A stretch of 64,000 nucleotides of DNA, taken from NCBI GenBank assembly GCA_015654925.1, contig JAATFX010000021.1, forward strand, positions 1-64,000, in the 5' to 3' direction. This DNA is from Enterobacterales bacterium (GTDB lineage: Bacteria; Pseudomonadota; Gammaproteobacteria; Enterobacterales; Enterobacteriaceae). This document shows, in pieces, positions 35,004 to 43,869 of this stretch (positions are counted from its first letter, which is position 1; every line of letters starts with the position of its first letter). Both the position numbers and the translations under genes were made by a program. The notes under the pieces were generated by a model. The model made no database searches and was not told the origin of the DNA. It saw nothing but the letters and a program-made list of their open reading frames with translations.

Positions 35004-35410
35004 GGGGTATTTTCCTACTCGGATCAGTGAATAATTCGAGCAATATATTCATACCTGAACGATTTAATAAATAAAATATATTGCTAAATTAAGCTTTAAA
35101 AGACATATATAGCTAACGCATTGATAAATAGCTATTAGTTAAAAATCAGCAAATATTAAATTACCGGTAAAATTCAATATATGAAAAAAACAGAACGATT
35201 AATTTATTTTTTTATGGAAATAAAATGAGTTCGATAAATATGCTTATTAAACAAATTTAATTCTTATCCGCAAATAGCGGGCGAACCATGCCGCCGCCCA
35301 AGCCTCGACCGGCCAGGCGCCCGATGATTTCGACTAAGGGGGGAGTTGCGGGCAACGCCCGCCCCGCCCAGGGGATGCGGGCGGGGCGGAGTTTTTACAG
35401 CAGCGAAAAA
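35004..35410. other. Intergenic stretch, 407 bases, promoter and hairpin only
   Basis: Bases 35004-35275 are strongly AT-rich and must contain the leftward promoter of the racemase/ABC operon. Bases 35280-35400 are GC-rich and hold a hairpin described separately. No protein-coding frame with a ribosome site was found; the long plus-strand open frame beginning at 35288 is antisense to the next gene. Confidence 0.6.
35359..35396 (+). terminator. GC-rich hairpin followed by T run
   Basis: CCGCCCCGCCC (35359-35369) pairs with GGGCGGGGCGG (35379-35389) over a nine-base loop, followed by AG and TTTTT. As read on the plus strand it is a good intrinsic terminator. No plus-strand gene ends here, so it may block antisense transcription; on the minus strand it would act as a plain 3' stem just after the oxidoreductase gene. 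Confidence 0.55.
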
Positions 35411-36499
35411 TTAATATCTTTCCAGCCAGTGGGCATAAGGCGCGGGCAGCGTCCAGGAGGGGCGCTCGATGCCCAGCTCGCGGGCGGCATAATAGCTCCA
35501 GTGCGGGTCGGCCAAATGCGCCTTGCCCACCATCACCAGATCCAATTGCCCGTCGCTGACGGCCTGCTCGGCGAGGGCCGGCGTGCCGAAGCCCCAGGCG
35601 GAAGCCACCGGGATATCCGCTTCTTCGCGCACCCGTTTGGCGATCGGCCCCATAAAGGCCGGCGCCCAGGGAATATTGGCGTCGGGCGTGGAGAAACCGA
35701 TGCTGACGCTGAGCATATCCAGCCCGCCCTGCCTGAAACGGCGGGTCAATTCAATGGATTCGCTCAGGGTTTGTTCATCGCGGCCGTCGAATTCCAGCAC
35801 GCCGAAGCGGGCGGTCAACGGCAGATGTTCCGGCCACTCGGCGCGCACCGCCGCCAGGGTTTCCAGCAGGAAACGGCTGCGGTTATCGAAGCTGCCGCCG
35901 TATTCGTCATCGCGCTGATTGGAATGAGACGAAAAAAAGCTCTGTCCCAGATAACCGTGGGCAAAATGCAGCTCCAGCCACTCGAACCCGGCTTCCCGGG
36001 CGCGGCGGGCCGCGGCCGCGAAATCATGGCGCACCCGCGCGATATCGTCACGGGTCATGGCCCGCGGAACCTTGGGCAGGTTGGCGCCAAACGCCAGCGC
36101 CGACGGGGCGATGGTCTGCCAGCCGCGCGAGTCATCTTCGGCGATATGATCGTCTCCTTCCCAGGGGCGATTGGCGCTGGCCTTGCGTCCGGCATGGCCG
36201 ATCTGGATGCCGGGCACCGCGCCCGCCGCCTTGATGGCCTTGACCACCGGCACGAACGCCTGCGCCAGGTCGTCGTTCCAGATACCAGCGCATCCGGGGG
36301 TGATGCGGCCTTCGGGGGCCACGGCGGTGGCTTCGACGATGACCAGCCCCGCGCCGCCGCGCGCCAGCGAAGCCAGATGCACGTGATGCCAGTCGTTGAT
36401 CAGGCCGTCATCGGCGGAATACATGCACATCGGCGGTACGGCGATGCGGTTTCTGAGGGTGATATCTTTAAGTTTAAAGGGTTGGAATAACGCTGACAT
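35411..36499 (-). CDS. Old yellow enzyme family NADH:flavin oxidoreductase (YqjM/XenA-type)
   Basis: The 362-residue TIM-barrel flavoprotein has PPMCMYSA with Cys25, which marks the thermophilic-like/YqjM/XenA class; QIGHAGRKAS; HFAHGYLGQSF; and DEYGGSFDNRSRF. These enzymes use NAD(P)H and FMN to reduce activated alkenes, nitro compounds and N-ethylmaleimide. It diverges from an ArsR-family gene across an 89-base gap with a perfect palindrome, so it is probably induced by an electrophile sensed by that regulator. Confidence 0.9.
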   Translation of the reverse strand: MSALFQPFKLKDITLRNRIAVPPMCMYSADDGLINDWHHVHLASLARGGAGLVIVEATAVAPEGRITPGCAGIWNDDLAQAFVPVVKAIKAAGAVPGIQIGHAGRKASANRPWEGDDHIAEDDSRGWQTIAPSALAFGANLPKVPRAMTRDDIARVRHDFAAAARRAREAGFEWLELHFAHGYLGQSFFSSHSNQRDDEYGGSFDNRSRFLLETLAAVRAEWPEHLPLTARFGVLEFDGRDEQTLSESIELTRRFRQGGLDMLSVSIGFSTPDANIPWAPAFMGPIAKRVREEADIPVASAWGFGTPALAEQAVSDGQLDLVMVGKAHLADPHWSYYAARELGIERPSWTLPAPYAHWLERY

Positions 36500-36540
36500 G
36501 AAGGTTCCTATTGCGATCGGTTATGATTCCATAGTTCGAT

Positions 36541-36554
36541 ATTATTCGAATAAT
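36541..36554. promoter_or_regulatory. Perfect 14-bp palindrome, operator candidate
   Basis: ATTATTCGAATAAT is its own reverse complement. A partial repeat (AGTTCGATA) lies just upstream at 36533-36541. It sits midway between the divergent oxidoreductase and ArsR-family genes, exactly where an ArsR dimer would repress both promoters. Confidence 0.6.
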
Positions 36555-36588
36555 GGATTTATGACAACCCTTAGGTTATCATTGATGC

Positions 36589-36891
36589 ATGCGACCTTTT
36601 AAACACCCCGCCGCCAATGAATTTGTCCTTGAACGCGTCCTGTACGCCTTGAGCGACCCGATCCGCCTGGAAATCGTACGGCGCCTGGCCCTGCTCGGCG
36701 CCGCCAGCTGCGGCGAACTGGACGGCGGGCGGCCTAAATCCAGCGTATCCCATCATTTTCGCGTGCTGCGCGATTCGGGCCTGGTGCATACCCAAAATGC
36801 CGGCACCGCCCATATCAACACGCTGCGCCGCGCGGAAATGCACGGCCGGTTTCCGGGACTGCTGGAAGCGATTCTGGCGCAGGCCGAGTAA
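36589..36891 (+). CDS. ArsR-family winged-helix regulator
   Basis: The 100-residue protein is essentially one winged helix: LYALSDPIRLEIVRRLA, then GGRPKSSVSHHFRVLRDSGLVH and the wing. Only one cysteine is present (SCGEL), so there is no CxC metal site; a non-metal effector or cysteine oxidation is more likely. This fits the YodB/DUF24-like logic of small regulators paired with old yellow enzymes, though that comparison is inference. The upstream ribosome site is weak. Confidence 0.82.
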   Translation: MRPFKHPAANEFVLERVLYALSDPIRLEIVRRLALLGAASCGELDGGRPKSSVSHHFRVLRDSGLVHTQNAGTAHINTLRRAEMHGRFPGLLEAILAQAE

Positions 36892-36900
36892 AGCCCCCGG

Positions 36901-37689
36901 TCAACCCCGCTGTTCCCCCCTGAAGTAATGTCCCGGCGACGTGCCGAGGGACTTTTTAAACATGGTGATAAAAGCGGTCACCGAATCATACCCCAGTTTT
37001 TCCGCCACCTGCTGCACCGGCATGCGATCGGAAAGATGCCCCAGCGCGATAATCAGGTGCAACTGCTGCCGCCAGCGGCCAAAGGTCAGCCCCGTCTCCC
37101 TGACGATAAGGCGCGCCAGCGAGCGTTCGCTCATGGCCGACTGCTGCGCCCACTGGGCCAAAGTGCCGCGGTTGGCGGGATCGGCCAGCAGAATATCGGC
37201 CATGCGGCGCAGCGTGGGATGGCGCGGGATCGGCAGGTTAAGATGTTCATGGGGCATTTGCACCAGCTCTTCGAGCAGCAGCGTCACCAGCCGGCCGGTA
37301 AAACTGTCCGCCTGGTAAACCGGCGACAACCGGGACAGGCGCAGGATCAGCTCGCGCAGCAGCGGCGACATGGATAGCGTGCAGCAGCGATCCGGCAATA
37401 GCGCCGCGCCGGGTTCGACGAATAAAAAGCACACTACGGTATTGGCCGTAACGCGATTGCTGTGGGATAACCCGCCCGGAATCCACACCGCCCGCTGCGG
37501 CGGCACCATCCATAACGCATCCGGCACCGAGCAGGTCACGCTGCCGCGCAGCGTCAGGACCAGTTGCCCTTTGCGATGGCGGTGCACGGGGATTTCGCGC
37601 AGATTATCGGTCACCTGTACCCCCAGCGCCACGGCCGGGCAGTGATTGCTATCGGGATCGAAATCCGCCAGCAGGGATTGGGTAAACAT
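36901..37689 (-). CDS. nimR: AraC-family regulator with cupin domain, NimR-like
   Basis: The 262-residue protein has an N-terminal cupin (IPVHRHRKGQLV, WIPGGLSHSNRV) and C-terminal AraC DNA-binding domain (MSERSLARLIVRETGLTFGRWRQQ and VAEKLGYDSVTAFITMFKKSLGTSPGHYF split over two helices-turn-helices). It diverges from a CynX/NimT-family MFS gene over 101 bases, the arrangement of E. coli nimR-nimT (formerly yeaM-yeaN), where NimR represses the 2-nitroimidazole exporter. Orthology is inferred from architecture and neighbour. Confidence 0.8.
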   Translation of the reverse strand: MFTQSLLADFDPDSNHCPAVALGVQVTDNLREIPVHRHRKGQLVLTLRGSVTCSVPDALWMVPPQRAVWIPGGLSHSNRVTANTVVCFLFVEPGAALLPDRCCTLSMSPLLRELILRLSRLSPVYQADSFTGRLVTLLLEELVQMPHEHLNLPIPRHPTLRRMADILLADPANRGTLAQWAQQSAMSERSLARLIVRETGLTFGRWRQQLHLIIALGHLSDRMPVQQVAEKLGYDSVTAFITMFKKSLGTSPGHYFRGEQRG

Positions 37690-37790
37690 GGATTTAATGT
37701 CTTAATTTAGCGTTTATTTGTCATAGTAGCTTAATTCTAACGGCCGATAAACGGGTAAGATCGCAGCACGATTGCTAACACAGGTGTTTT
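37690..37790. promoter_or_regulatory. Divergent regulatory region of the NimR/NimT-like pair
   Basis: This 101-base gap separates the two divergent starts and must contain both promoters and the regulator's sites. A TTGTCA at 37719 resembles a -35 hexamer for the rightward gene, but no well-spaced -10 is clear. Confidence 0.4.
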
Positions 37791-39038
37791 ATGTCCCGTC
37801 CTAACCCCCTTGATTTGAATGCCGCAGCGCGGGGCCGTCCGCTGTTGCTGGCAACCGGTATTGTGCTGATCGCCGCCTGCCTGCGCGCGCCTTTTACCAG
37901 CGCCGCGCCGCTGCTGAACCTGATCCGGGAAAGTTTCGGCCTCGGCACCACCCAGGCCGGCATGCTGACCACGCTGCCGCTGCTCGCCTTCGCGGCCGTC
38001 TCGCCGTTCGGCGCGCGGCTGGCGCGCGCATTTGGTTTTGAGCGCGCCCTGTTCGGCGCGTTGCTGCTGATCGTGGGCGGCATTGCGCTGCGTTCGTTTA
38101 ATGCCGTCCCGTGCCTGTATCTCGGCACCGCCGTGCTGGGCGGCGGTATCGCCATCGGCAATGTGCTCTTGCCCGGCCTGTTGAAACGGGATTATCCGGA
38201 TAAAATCGCCCTGCTGACCTCGGCCTACGCCCTGGCGATGGGGATGGCGGCGGCGCTGGGCTCGGCGGTGATGATCCCGCTGGTCAATGGGGCGGGATTG
38301 AGCTGGCCCCTGGCGCTGGGCCTGTTGATTATCCTGCCGCTGCTGGCGGCCATAGGGTGGTTGCCGCAGTTGAGGTCGCCGCGGCGCGAACTGGTGCCAA
38401 TGGCGCCGTCCCGGTCCGTTAAATCCGGCGCGGTGGGGGACGGCGCGGCGCGGCGGCCCGCGGCCGGGCGGATCTGGTCGTCGCGGCTGGCCTGGCTGGT
38501 CACCTTGTTTCTGGGGTTCAACTCGTTTATCTACTACGTGATTGTGAGCTGGCTGCCGGCCATTCTGATCGCCGCGGGCTATTCGCCTGCGCAGGCCGGC
38601 TCGCTCCACGGGCTGATGCAGTTGACCTCGGCGCTGGCGGGGCTGCTGGTGGGGCCCGTCGCGGGGCGCATGCGGGATCAGCGGGTCATTGCCCTGGGCG
38701 TATCCCTGCTTTGCCTGCTCGCCCTGGCGGGGTTGGCGCTGTATCCCGCATTGGCGGTATTATGGACCGCGCTATTTGGTTTCGGCTCGGGAGCGGCGAT
38801 TATCCTCGGGCTGATGTTCGTCAGCCTGCGGGTCCATACCTCCCATCAGGCGGCGGCCCTGTCGGGCATGGCGCAATGCGTCGGGTATCTTCTGGCGGCG
38901 ACGGGACCGATCCTGATTGGCGCCCTGCGCGACGCCGCCGGCAACTGGGAAAGCGCGCTGCTGATGTGCGCCGCATTGTGCCTGGTAATGGCGTGGCTGG
39001 GAATGCTGGCGGGGCGGAACCGGCAAATCGCCGCTTAG
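37791..39038 (+). CDS. nimT: MFS exporter of the CynX/NimT family
   Basis: The 415-residue, 12-helix transporter starts with RGRPLLLATGIVLIAACLRAPFTS, the characteristic first helix of CynX/NimT proteins, followed by GTTQAGMLTTLPLLAF and FGARLA. A cytoplasmic loop at about 195-220 (RSPRRELV to RRPAAGR) separates the two six-helix halves. In E. coli the homologue exports 2-nitroimidazole. Substrate here is inferred only from that similarity and from the divergent NimR-like gene. Confidence 0.82.
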   Translation: MSRPNPLDLNAAARGRPLLLATGIVLIAACLRAPFTSAAPLLNLIRESFGLGTTQAGMLTTLPLLAFAAVSPFGARLARAFGFERALFGALLLIVGGIALRSFNAVPCLYLGTAVLGGGIAIGNVLLPGLLKRDYPDKIALLTSAYALAMGMAAALGSAVMIPLVNGAGLSWPLALGLLIILPLLAAIGWLPQLRSPRRELVPMAPSRSVKSGAVGDGAARRPAAGRIWSSRLAWLVTLFLGFNSFIYYVIVSWLPAILIAAGYSPAQAGSLHGLMQLTSALAGLLVGPVAGRMRDQRVIALGVSLLCLLALAGLALYPALAVLWTALFGFGSGAAIILGLMFVSLRVHTSHQAAALSGMAQCVGYLLAATGPILIGALRDAAGNWESALLMCAALCLVMAWLGMLAGRNRQIAA

Positions 39039-39041
39039 CGC

Positions 39042-39926
39042 TTACGCCAGGTAGCGCCTGAACCAGCCCAGGGTGCGTTCCCAGGCGAGATCCGCCGCCG
39101 CCTTATCATAACGGGGCGTGGAATCATTGTGGAAGCCGTGGTTTACCCCGGGGTAGATATAGGCTTCGTAGGTTTTGCCGGCCGCCTTGAGCGCCGTTTC
39201 ATAGGCCGGCCAGCCTTCATTGATGCCATGATCCAAGCCGGCGTAATGCAGCAGCAAAGGCGCCTTGATGCGGGGCACGTCTTCGGCCCGCGGCTGCCGG
39301 CCGTAGAACGGCACGGCGGCGCCGAGTTCGGGATAAGCGACGGCGGCCGCATTGGCGACGCCGCCGCCATAACAGAAGCCCGTAATGCCCACTTTGCCGT
39401 TGGTGCGTTCATGGCGCGACAGAAATTCAACGGCGGCGAAGAAATCATTCATCAATTTCGTCGGGTCCACCTGCTGTTGCAGCTCCCGCCCTTTATCGTC
39501 ATTGCCGGGATACCCCCCCACCGAGCTCAGGCCATCGGGCGCGAGAGCGATAAATCCCGCCTTGGCGAGGCGGCGCGCCACGTCTTCTATATAGGGATTA
39601 AGCCCCCGGTTTTCATGCACCACCACCACCGCGGCCGCCGGGCCGGCGCCGGTGGGACGAACATAATAACCGCGCACGTCGCCGTGGCCGCGCGGCGATG
39701 GATAGGTGATATATTGCGCATTAATGGCGGGATCGGTAAATTCCACCTGCTGGGCCAGGGCATAATTGGGGCTCATCAGGGACAGGATGCTCGCCGCCGT
39801 CAGGGTGCCGAGGGTGAATTTGGCGGCCAGATCGAGGAACTCCCGTTTGGTGATTTTGCCATGGGCATAATAATCGTACAACTCAAGCAATTCCTGGGGA
39901 AAGTCTTTTGCGGTAAGACGCGCCAT
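39042..39926 (-). CDS. Dienelactone hydrolase family protein with N-terminal Tat-like extension
   Basis: The 294-residue alpha/beta hydrolase has a nucleophile elbow GFCYGGG (Cys), YAGLDHGIN (Asp) and GVNHGFHND (His), the dienelactone-hydrolase triad; it resembles YghX. The first 60 residues contain KITKREFLDLAAKFTLGTLTAASILS, a hydrophobic stretch after a basic segment that suggests a membrane or export signal lacking a clear twin arginine. The ATG at 39926 is preferred because AGGAG lies eight bases upstream; an in-frame codon 75 bases earlier lacks that. It ends the leftward transporter/LeuCD group. Confidence 0.85.
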   Translation of the reverse strand: MARLTAKDFPQELLELYDYYAHGKITKREFLDLAAKFTLGTLTAASILSLMSPNYALAQQVEFTDPAINAQYITYPSPRGHGDVRGYYVRPTGAGPAAAVVVVHENRGLNPYIEDVARRLAKAGFIALAPDGLSSVGGYPGNDDKGRELQQQVDPTKLMNDFFAAVEFLSRHERTNGKVGITGFCYGGGVANAAAVAYPELGAAVPFYGRQPRAEDVPRIKAPLLLHYAGLDHGINEGWPAYETALKAAGKTYEAYIYPGVNHGFHNDSTPRYDKAAADLAWERTLGWFRRYLA

Positions 39927-40041
39927 AAGCCGTGCTCCTGCCTGCGGGGTTTGGCTTAATTTAACAGGATTCCAACATAAAACGGAAGACGTTTTGCGCA
40001 TTTTATCGCCACTGCGCGCCGGCAGCGGCCGGCGCCAGGGT

Positions 40042-40650
40042 TTATTTGATCCAGGGAAAAGCGGTGCGGTACTGCCGTTCGAACGTCAGGATGGTATCGA
40101 GATACCCTTGGGTCAGGGCGATATCGTCAATGCCTTCAACCAGGCTTTTTTTACGCAGCGGATGGATGTCGAACGCGTAGGCTTGGTTATGCAAATCCCA
40201 CACCTGCTGGTGTTCCAGATCGATGCGGATGCGCGCCCCGGTGTCGCCGCGCAATTGGTTGCGCAGGGCAACGCAGGTTTCGTTGGGCAGAATCACCGGC
40301 AGCAGGCGGTTTTTATAGCAATTATTAAAAAAGATATCGCCAAAACTTGAGGCGATCACCGCCCGAACGCCGAATTCCGCCAGCGCATAGACCGCCGTCT
40401 CGCGCGATGAACCACAGCCGAAATTGCGATCGGCCACGATAATGCCGCCGTCGCGGTAAGGCGGCTGATTGAGGATAAAATCGCCCTTTTCGTTGCCTTC
40501 CCCATCGAAACGCCGATCGTGAAAGGCGATGCGGGCGAAGGCCGGGCCGCGCGGGATTTTATTAAACCGCGTGGGACAGATTTGATTGGTATCCACATTG
40601 GGTTCATCAAAGGGGATGCCGGTAGCGGCGATATTCAGTAATGACGTCAT
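40042..40650 (-). CDS. leuD: Isopropylmalate dehydratase-type small subunit (LeuD family)
   Basis: The 202-residue swivelling-domain protein has DTNQICPTRF, the active-site loop NFGCGSSRETAVYAL and SFGDIFFNNCYKN, all LeuD features. It partners the LeuC-type subunit encoded just upstream with an ATGA overlap. There is no leuA or leuB nearby and the surroundings are catabolic, so it may dehydrate a substrate other than isopropylmalate, such as a methyl-substituted malate; that is inference. Confidence 0.85.
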   Translation of the reverse strand: MTSLLNIAATGIPFDEPNVDTNQICPTRFNKIPRGPAFARIAFHDRRFDGEGNEKGDFILNQPPYRDGGIIVADRNFGCGSSRETAVYALAEFGVRAVIASSFGDIFFNNCYKNRLLPVILPNETCVALRNQLRGDTGARIRIDLEHQQVWDLHNQAYAFDIHPLRKKSLVEGIDDIALTQGYLDTILTFERQYRTAFPWIK

Positions 40651-42098
40651 AAGGCAGTTTCCGCAAAGGTGCGTACATCGGTCAAATAACCGGTCAGCGC
40701 GGCGGCGGCGGCCATTACCGGGCTGACCAGGTGCGTGCGGCCGTTTACTCCCTGCCGGCCGCGGAAATTACGATTGCTGGTGGACGCGCAGCGCTCCCCT
40801 TCCGCCAGCACATCGCCGTTAATGGCGGTACACAATGAGCATCCGGCGTCGCGCCATTCAAAGCCCGCATTGATAAAAATCTTGTCCAGCCCTTCCCGCT
40901 CGGCCTGGCGTTTCACCGCCGAGGAACCGGGCACGATCCAGGCCGGCACCTGCGCCCGGCCCTGGTGGGCGATACCGGCCGCCGCCCGCAGATCCTCGAT
41001 TCTGCCGTTGGTGCAGGAGCCGATAAATACCCGATCGATTTTTATCGAGGTTACCGGCGCGCCGGCGGTTAATCCCATATAGTCCAGCGCCGCCGCCACC
41101 TCCTGGCGCTCATCGCCATCCTCGATCGCCGCCGGGTCGGGCAAGCGGCCGTCAATGGCGAGGGCGTGCTCGGGACTGGTGCCCCAGGTGACCGTGGGCG
41201 AGACGCCGTTCAGATCAAGCGTCATCTCCCGGTCGAACACCGCGTCGTCGTCGGAGGGCAAGGTACGCCAGTATGCCAGCGCTTGCCGCCAGTCTTCGCC
41301 GGCGGGCGCAAACGGCCGGTCCTGCAAATACGCGTAGGTGGTTTCATCCGGCGCGACGATGCCGGCCCGACCCCCCGCTTCCACCGCCATATTGCACAGC
41401 GTCATGCGCTGTTCCATGGACATCCGGCTCACCGCCGGCCCGGCATATTCAATAATATGCCCGAGGGCGCCGCCGGCGCCGATCAAAGCAATCAGCGCCA
41501 GGTTGATATCCTTGGCGCAGACGTAGGGAGCCGGCTCGCCCGCCAGATTGACCCGCAGGGTTTTAGGCCGCCGCAGCCATAGCGTCTGGGTCGCCAGTAC
41601 GTGGCGGGCGTCCGACGCGCCGATACCGAAGGCCAGGCAGCCGAAGGCGCCGTGGGTGGTGGTATGCGAATCCGCGCCGCCAATCAGCAGGCCGGGTTGG
41701 GTGATGCCCTGCTCCGGCGCCACCACGTGCAAAATTCCCTGATTGGGATCGTCGGGGCCGAAGTAGCGGATGCCGTGATGGCGGACATTGTCGCCGAGCC
41801 GCAGGATCATATTGCGGATGGCCGGATCGCTGATGCCCTCCACGCCCCGCTCCCGGCCGGTGGTAGGCAGATAATGATCGGAACAGGCGATGATCTGCTC
41901 CGGCCGGTAAACCTGCTTGCCCAAGGCATTTAACGCCTCAAAAGCATGGCTGGACCCTTCGTGGACCAGCAGATTGTCCAGATAGAGCAATTGCTCGCCG
42001 TCGATATCCACTATCCGGTGACGATCCCAGATTTTTTCGGCCAGGGTCTTGCCCCGGCGGTTGTCAACGCCATTGTGGTCCACCGTACTCATTGTCAT
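40647..42098 (-). CDS. leuC: Isopropylmalate dehydratase-type large subunit (LeuC family)
   Basis: The 483-residue aconitase-superfamily protein keeps the three [4Fe-4S] cysteines: Cys362 (FIGSCTNGR), Cys420 and Cys423 (DAGCSLC). The N-terminal GGADSHTTTHGAFGCLAFGIG and C-terminal STSNRNFRGRQG motifs are canonical. It is slightly longer than biosynthetic LeuC (about 466). Context is an ABC importer upstream and a hydrolase downstream, not leucine synthesis, suggesting a paralogue recruited for catabolism. Confidence 0.87.
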   Translation of the reverse strand: MTMSTVDHNGVDNRRGKTLAEKIWDRHRIVDIDGEQLLYLDNLLVHEGSSHAFEALNALGKQVYRPEQIIACSDHYLPTTGRERGVEGISDPAIRNMILRLGDNVRHHGIRYFGPDDPNQGILHVVAPEQGITQPGLLIGGADSHTTTHGAFGCLAFGIGASDARHVLATQTLWLRRPKTLRVNLAGEPAPYVCAKDINLALIALIGAGGALGHIIEYAGPAVSRMSMEQRMTLCNMAVEAGGRAGIVAPDETTYAYLQDRPFAPAGEDWRQALAYWRTLPSDDDAVFDREMTLDLNGVSPTVTWGTSPEHALAIDGRLPDPAAIEDGDERQEVAAALDYMGLTAGAPVTSIKIDRVFIGSCTNGRIEDLRAAAGIAHQGRAQVPAWIVPGSSAVKRQAEREGLDKIFINAGFEWRDAGCSLCTAINGDVLAEGERCASTSNRNFRGRQGVNGRTHLVSPVMAAAAALTGYLTDVRTFAETAL

Positions 42099-42114
42099 CG
42101 CTCCCGGGCTGCGC

Positions 42115-43869
42115 TTATTTCACATTGATAAAATTTTGGCCGGACATCAGCCGGTACAGAACAAACGAGCCGAGGCTCAGCGCCACGACAATCAGCGCCA
42201 TGGCCGCAGCCTGCTCGACCGCGCCGGTTTCCAGATATTCCATGACTTTGGTGGACATCACCTGGGTGGACGGCTGCGCCAAAATCGCCGACATGGTCAA
42301 TTCCCGCAGGCCAAAGGCGAAAATCAGCAGCGCCCCGGCCCACATGCTCGGTTTTAACAGCGGCAGGGTGACGGCGGTCAGCGTGCGCAGCCAGCCGGCG
42401 CCGGCGACCCGCGCGGCTTCCTCCAGTTCAGGGGCGATTTGTTTGAGCACCGCCCGGGACAGCACAAAGGAGATCGGCAGCTGTTTGGCGACATAGGCGA
42501 TCAGCAGGATGGTGAAGGTGCCGTAGAACCAGTCCAGGTAGCCGAGCATAATGGCCACCGCGAAAGTTATGGCCGGGAAACCGTAGGCGATGAAAATCGT
42601 CGCGGTGACCAGCCCCCGCCCGGCAATGGCCGTACGCTCAACAAACCAGGCGAACAGCACGCCGAGGATAATGCAGATAAATGCCGCCGTCGCCGACAGC
42701 AATAGGCTGTGTTTTATCGTATCCAAAACCGAGAACGTGGGGTCGAAGATCATCGCGAAATGATCCAGCGTCAGGTTGGCGAAGGCGACCTCGTCGCCAA
42801 ACGCCGTCAGTAACGAGAGTAGCGCCAGGGCGGCCAGCGGTAAAAACGCGGTGACGAAAAATACCGTGCCGCAAAAGGCCGCCCCCACCCAGCGCCCCCA
42901 CCCGAGACGCACCGGCAGCGCTTTGGCCCCGGCCTTGCCGGACAAGGTGCGGTAGCGGATATCCCGGATCAGCAGGCGTTGCAGCAACAGGCTCGCCAGA
43001 GTGAAGACCACAATGGGAAACGCCAGCGCCGCCGCCTGCTCAAAATGGGGCGGAAACGTGAGCAACTTATAGATTTTGGTGGTGATAACCGAAAAGTTCG
43101 CCATGGTGCCGATCGCCGCCGGCGCGCCGAATGACGACAGCGCATCAAGGATCACCAGAATGGCGCTGGATAATACCGCCGGCCTGACCAACGGCAGGGT
43201 AATCTTAAATGCGGTGCGCGCCCGGCCGGCGCCCAGCACGCGGGCGGCCTGTTCATAACCGGGATCGATATTCACCAGCGCGGCGGAAACGGTGAAAAAC
43301 ACCAGCGGGTACAGATGGGCGATTTCAATAAACACCAGTCCGCTGAAGCTGATGATATTGAAAAACGGCGTGACGGTGCCGAACAGCCCGTGCAGCAGTT
43401 TGTTCAGGTAGCCGGAATGCGGCGCCGCCAGGAAAATCCAGGCGATGACGGTGATAAACGACGGCACCACAAAAGCGATGGCGGCGCTGAGGCGAATCAG
43501 CGTTTTTCCCGGCATATCGGTGCGCGATACCAGCCAGGCCATGGGCAGCCCCAGGGTCAGCGCCCCGCCGGTGACGCTCGCCGCCAGCAGCGCGGAATTC
43601 ATCGCGGCCTTGGTCATGCCGGCGTCGGAAAACGCCTTCACCAGCGGTCGCAGGGTTACCGCGCCGGAATCGCCGGCGATGCCCAGGCGCACCAGCATCG
43701 CCATGGGATATATAATCAGCGCCCCGAGCACCAATAAGGCGGCGGTGAGAATCAGTATTTTTCCCGGTTCCGCCGCCACCCGGCGCCAGCGGACGGCCAC
43801 CTTATCCGCCAGGGGCCCGGCATAGCGGCGCGCCCGTTCCGGCGCCGGAGCGGCGCTCATTTTCATCAT
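42115..43869 (-). CDS. Ferric-type ABC transporter permease, two fused domains
   Basis: This is a 584-residue membrane protein with about twelve hydrophobic segments. It contains two EAA loops, EQAARVLGAGRARTAFKITLPLVRPA and EEAARVAGAGWLRTLTAVTLPLLKPS, showing tandem permease domains as in FbpB/AfuB. It resembles iron(III), aminoethylphosphonate and sugar-phosphate importers. I chose the ATG at 43869, which makes an ATGA overlap with the ATPase stop; a frame start at 43881 is also open. Confidence 0.9.
   Translation of the reverse strand: MMKMSAAPAPERARRYAGPLADKVAVRWRRVAAEPGKILILTAALLVLGALIIYPMAMLVRLGIAGDSGAVTLRPLVKAFSDAGMTKAAMNSALLAASVTGGALTLGLPMAWLVSRTDMPGKTLIRLSAAIAFVVPSFITVIAWIFLAAPHSGYLNKLLHGLFGTVTPFFNIISFSGLVFIEIAHLYPLVFFTVSAALVNIDPGYEQAARVLGAGRARTAFKITLPLVRPAVLSSAILVILDALSSFGAPAAIGTMANFSVITTKIYKLLTFPPHFEQAAALAFPIVVFTLASLLLQRLLIRDIRYRTLSGKAGAKALPVRLGWGRWVGAAFCGTVFFVTAFLPLAALALLSLLTAFGDEVAFANLTLDHFAMIFDPTFSVLDTIKHSLLLSATAAFICIILGVLFAWFVERTAIAGRGLVTATIFIAYGFPAITFAVAIMLGYLDWFYGTFTILLIAYVAKQLPISFVLSRAVLKQIAPELEEAARVAGAGWLRTLTAVTLPLLKPSMWAGALLIFAFGLRELTMSAILAQPSTQVMSTKVMEYLETGAVEQAAAMALIVVALSLGSFVLYRLMSGQNFINVK

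Noticed and set aside
35288..36490. 400-residue plus-strand open frame
   Set aside because: Exactly antisense to the old yellow enzyme gene, low-complexity His/Gly/Arg composition, no ribosome site.
40042..42098. LeuCD as ordinary leucine biosynthesis genes
   Set aside because: No leuA/leuB or leader peptide nearby and the operon is built around an importer. Family names are kept, but the biosynthetic role is not assumed.
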